DNA from: Mesobacillus campisalis
GTDB taxonomy: Bacteria > Bacillota > Bacilli > Bacillales > Cytobacillaceae
Assembly (NCBI RefSeq): GCF_000986785.1
Contig: NZ_LAYY01000005.1
Coordinates: 168,184-232,183, forward strand
Direction: 5' to 3'
Length of the DNA: 64,000 nt
Shown here piece after piece: positions 62,089-64,000 of the stretch. The notes below the pieces were generated by a model. That model was not told where the DNA came from. It did not search any database and was given only the letters and a program-made list of their open reading frames with translations. Position 1 is the stretch's first letter; each line of letters starts with the position of its first letter. A program made the position numbers and the translations under genes.

Positions 62089-62433
62089 ATGCGCGAAAAT
62101 CGCCGCGAGTTTTTCCGGGTAGAGTTTGAACCACTGATGGAGGGAGAGGTCTCGATTCAGGAGGGAGCCTTTTTCCCGGTGAAAATTGACAATATCAGTG
62201 CTGGAGGCATGGGTTTTATCTCGGCCGCAAAAATTTTGATGCATGAAAAAATAGAATGCCGTTTTACGATTCTGGATACTTCATTTTTGATAAAAGGCTT
62301 CATTGTCCGCAAGGTGATCCACAACAATTATACAGAGTACGGTGTGAAATTTGCCATGAACCAGAAGACTGCTTCCGCCTTGTTCAGGCAATTGAATTAT
62401 TATCAGATCCGCCGGAGAAAAGGGAAGCGTTAA
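62089..62433 (+). CDS. PilZ-domain c-di-GMP receptor
   Basis: 114 aa, a stand-alone PilZ domain. The c-di-GMP-binding motifs are present: RREFFRVEF (RxxxR) at the N-terminus and DNISAGGMGF ((D/N)xSxxG) near residue 34. Could act as a YcgR/DgrA-like brake on the motor. Together with the riboswitch it adds a second, post-translational c-di-GMP input to this flagellar locus. Confidence 0.88.
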   Translation: MRENRREFFRVEFEPLMEGEVSIQEGAFFPVKIDNISAGGMGFISAAKILMHEKIECRFTILDTSFLIKGFIVRKVIHNNYTEYGVKFAMNQKTASALFRQLNYYQIRRRKGKR

Positions 62434-62469
62434 GGCTGTGTCATGGGTCCAGGAAAGAGGGGGTTGTTT

Positions 62470-62928
62470 ATGAAGATACAAACTGTGCGATTTGGTGAAA
62501 TGGAAGTGGATGAAAGCCGGCTGATCACTTTTAGCAAGGGAATTCCCGGCTTTGACGAAGATAAAAGATACGTCCTGCTGCCGGCAGATGAGCAAGGGGA
62601 AACGCCGTTCTTCTTTCTTCAGTCCGTCGAAAGGGCGGAACTATCCCTGCTGCTGCTGGATGCGTTCTCCTTTTTTGAAGGCTACGACGTCGAGCTTGGC
62701 GATTCGGTGATCGGGAAGCTTGTGATTGAAAAGTCTGAAGACGTCCTCGTGCTGACGACGGTTACGGCCAAAGGCGGGCTGAAAGAGGCAACAACCAACC
62801 TGAAGGCCCCCATTGTCATCAACCACAGCAAGCGGCTCGGCATGCAGGTTGTCCTTGAGAACAAATTCTACAAGGTCAAGCAGCCTTTGTTCCTGCATCA
62901 GCAAAAAGCCGCAATCGGGCAGGTGTAG
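62470..62928 (+). CDS. fliW: flagellar assembly factor FliW
   Basis: 152 aa from ATG 62470 after AAGAGGGGG. IQTVRFGEMEVDESRLITF, KGIPGFDEDKRYVLL and a C-terminal LKAPIVINHSKRLGMQVVLE. FliW binds CsrA and releases it when flagellin takes its place, coupling hag translation to secretion. Three bases separate it from csrA. Confidence 0.96.
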   Translation: MKIQTVRFGEMEVDESRLITFSKGIPGFDEDKRYVLLPADEQGETPFFFLQSVERAELSLLLLDAFSFFEGYDVELGDSVIGKLVIEKSEDVLVLTTVTAKGGLKEATTNLKAPIVINHSKRLGMQVVLENKFYKVKQPLFLHQQKAAIGQV

Positions 62929-62931
62929 CAG

Positions 62932-63156
62932 ATGCTGGTACTAGGAAGGAAAAAAGGCGAAACGATTGTGATTGACGATAACATCGAGATTACGGTTACC
63001 GGGATTGAAGGCGACACGGTTAAATTGGGGATAAGCGCGCCAAAACATATTGCGATTCACCGGAAGGAAATATATTTGGAGATACAGGAAGAGAATAGGC
63101 TCGCTGTTGCGAGTGAATTGGATTTTAGTGATGAGCTTTTGAGGATGAAGAAGTGA
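62932..63156 (+). CDS. csrA: translational regulator CsrA
   Basis: 74 aa. [20 protein letters not shown] and [20 protein letters not shown] contain the RNA-binding edge strands (L4, R44-type residues). Binds GGA motifs in hairpin loops, typically repressing flagellin translation. Last gene of the operon; a terminator and then a long hairpin repeat array follow. Confidence 0.97.
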   Translation: MLVLGRKKGETIVIDDNIEITVTGIEGDTVKLGISAPKHIAIHRKEIYLEIQEENRLAVASELDFSDELLRMKK

Positions 63157-63185
63157 GTGCGTTTGTGCGTACTTGCTGGAAGGCT

Positions 63186-63211
63186 GGGGGACCTTTTGGG
63201 GGTCCTTTTTT
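63186..63211 (+). terminator. intrinsic terminator after csrA
   Basis: GGACC-ttttggg-GGTCC followed by six T residues (63206-63211). Short stem, good T-tract. Confidence 0.65.
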
Positions 63212-63236
63212 GCGTTGATGGGGGAGCTTGGTCGGC

Positions 63237-64000
63237 CTTGAGGCGGGTTGTCAGTGCCTGTTTTTGGTGCTGAGGTGGATTTTTGGGTACTGAGGAGAGT
63301 TGTCAGTGCCCGTTTTTTGGAGTGAGGATGTATTTTGGGTACTGAGGCGGGTTGTCAGTGCCTGTTTTTTGGTGGGAGGACGTATTTTGGGTACTGAGGC
63401 GGGTTGTCAGTGCCTGTTTTTAGTGGTGAGGAGGATTTTTGGGTACTGAGGAGAGTTGTCAGTGCCTGTTTTTTGTTGGGAGGACGTATTTTGGGTACTG
63501 ATGGGGGTTGTCAGTGCCTGTTTTTTGGAGTGAGGAGGATTTTTGGGCACTGAGGAGAGCTGTCAGTGCCTGTTTTTAGTGGTGAGGCAGATTTTTGGGT
63601 ACTGAGGAGAGCTGTCAGTGCCCGTTTTTGGTAGTGAGGAGGTTTTTTGGGCACTGAGGAGAGCTGTCAGTGCCTGTTTTTCGGAGAGAAGGCGTATTTG
63701 GGCACTGAGGAGTTCTATCAGTGCCTGTTTTTAGTGGTGAGGAGGATTTTTGGGTACTGAGGGGAACTGTCAGTGCCCGTTTTTCGGAGTGAGGACGTAT
63801 TTTGGGCACTGAAGAGTCCTGTCAGTGCCTGTTTTTTGGAGTGAGGAGGATTTTTGGGCACTGACGGGAGCTGTCAGTGCCTGTTTTTTGTTGAGAGGCC
63901 GTATTTTGGGTACTGATGGGGGTTGTCAGTGCCTGTTTTTTGTTGAGAGGCCGTATTTTGGGTACTGATGGGGGTTGTCAGTGCCTGTTTTTTGTTGAGA
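63237..64000 (+). repeat. 52-bp tandem hairpin array (at least 15 units, runs off the window)
   Basis: TGTCAGTGCC recurs at 63249, 63301, 63353, 63405 and onward to 63976 with 52-bp steps (one step of 51). Each unit forms GG(C/T)ACTGA-9 nt-TCAGTGCC followed by TGTTTTT, i.e. a terminator-like hairpin. C/T variation at the third base keeps pairing as a G-U wobble on the plus strand. Loops are mostly GGAGAG(T/C)TG, with GGCGGGTTG and TGGGGGTTG variants; linkers contain GGAGTGAGGAGGA. 52 is not a multiple of 3 and no gene is present in 63157-64000. Confidence 0.92.

Noticed and set aside
63237..64000. Possible CRISPR array (regular 52-bp spacing)
   Set aside because: Whole units are similar, with no unique spacers of constant length between conserved repeats, and no cas genes are in view; the units are tandem hairpins.
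1..64000. tRNA, rRNA, insertion sequence or prophage genes
   Set aside because: No cloverleaf-like tRNA sequence, rRNA, transposase, integrase or phage structural gene was recognised on either strand.

Overview
The window looks like chromosome of a Gram-positive Bacillaceae bacterium (Bacillus in the broad sense; genus not assigned). Pointers are strong AGGAGG ribosome-binding sites, frequent GTG/TTG starts, sigma-A and sigma-D promoters, CcpA cre boxes, an S-box riboswitch, a ureABCEFGD urease operon and a Bacillus-type flagellar gene order with FliW/CsrA. No rRNA, tRNA, phage, transposase or CRISPR was seen. Coordinates use the start codons best supported by ribosome-binding sites, which often differ from the longest ORF.

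Layout. 1-7723: a divergent sigma-54 activator (cut by the window edge) and a five-gene operon with a near-perfect -24/-12 promoter, encoding a ferredoxin-NADP reductase-like flavoprotein, a Rieske oxygenase with CntA-like active-site residues, an aldehyde dehydrogenase, a D-malate/tartrate dehydrogenase and a BCCT transporter. Together they fit carnitine uptake, cleavage to trimethylamine and malic semialdehyde, oxidation to malate, then to pyruvate. 8014-12984: complete urease operon. 13064-20928: accessory stretch with a duplicated small protein, a GGDEF/EAL gene carrying an in-frame TGA and flanked by ~290-bp direct repeats, a type VII (WXG/LXG-like) nuclease toxin with immunity gene, and a methyltransferase. 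21110-25068: ribose-type ABC importer under a SAM riboswitch. 25374-29456: DcuS/CitA-type two-component system and a sodium:dicarboxylate symporter with a perfect cre box. 30128-31129: a secreted metallophosphoesterase.

31255-63211: one continuous flagellar region. fliD-fliT-fliS-motAB-fliL and yvyF-flgMNKL have sigma-D promoters, flhO-flhP lies divergently with its own sigma-D promoter, and the large flgB-csrA operon is preceded by a c-di-GMP-I (GEMM) riboswitch with a terminator. The operon encodes rod, MS-ring, switch, export apparatus, FlhF/FlhG, SigD, a PilZ protein, FliW and CsrA, but every chemotaxis gene normally embedded in this operon is missing. FliM lacks the CheY-binding N-terminus, while the short FliN carries such a motif.

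The intergenic DNA is rich in structured repeats: a dispersed GGGACGGTTCTCGTGC palindrome (11 loci, several abutting stop codons), two copies of a composite element with 21-bp-phased ATTGCATCA units, a separate 21-bp-phased TTTAYTTTCCA array, a 42-bp tandem repeat after flgL and, directly after csrA, at least fifteen 52-bp units each forming a terminator-like hairpin, many with GGA in the loop. The repeats and the riboswitch-controlled, che-less flagellar locus are the most unusual things here.
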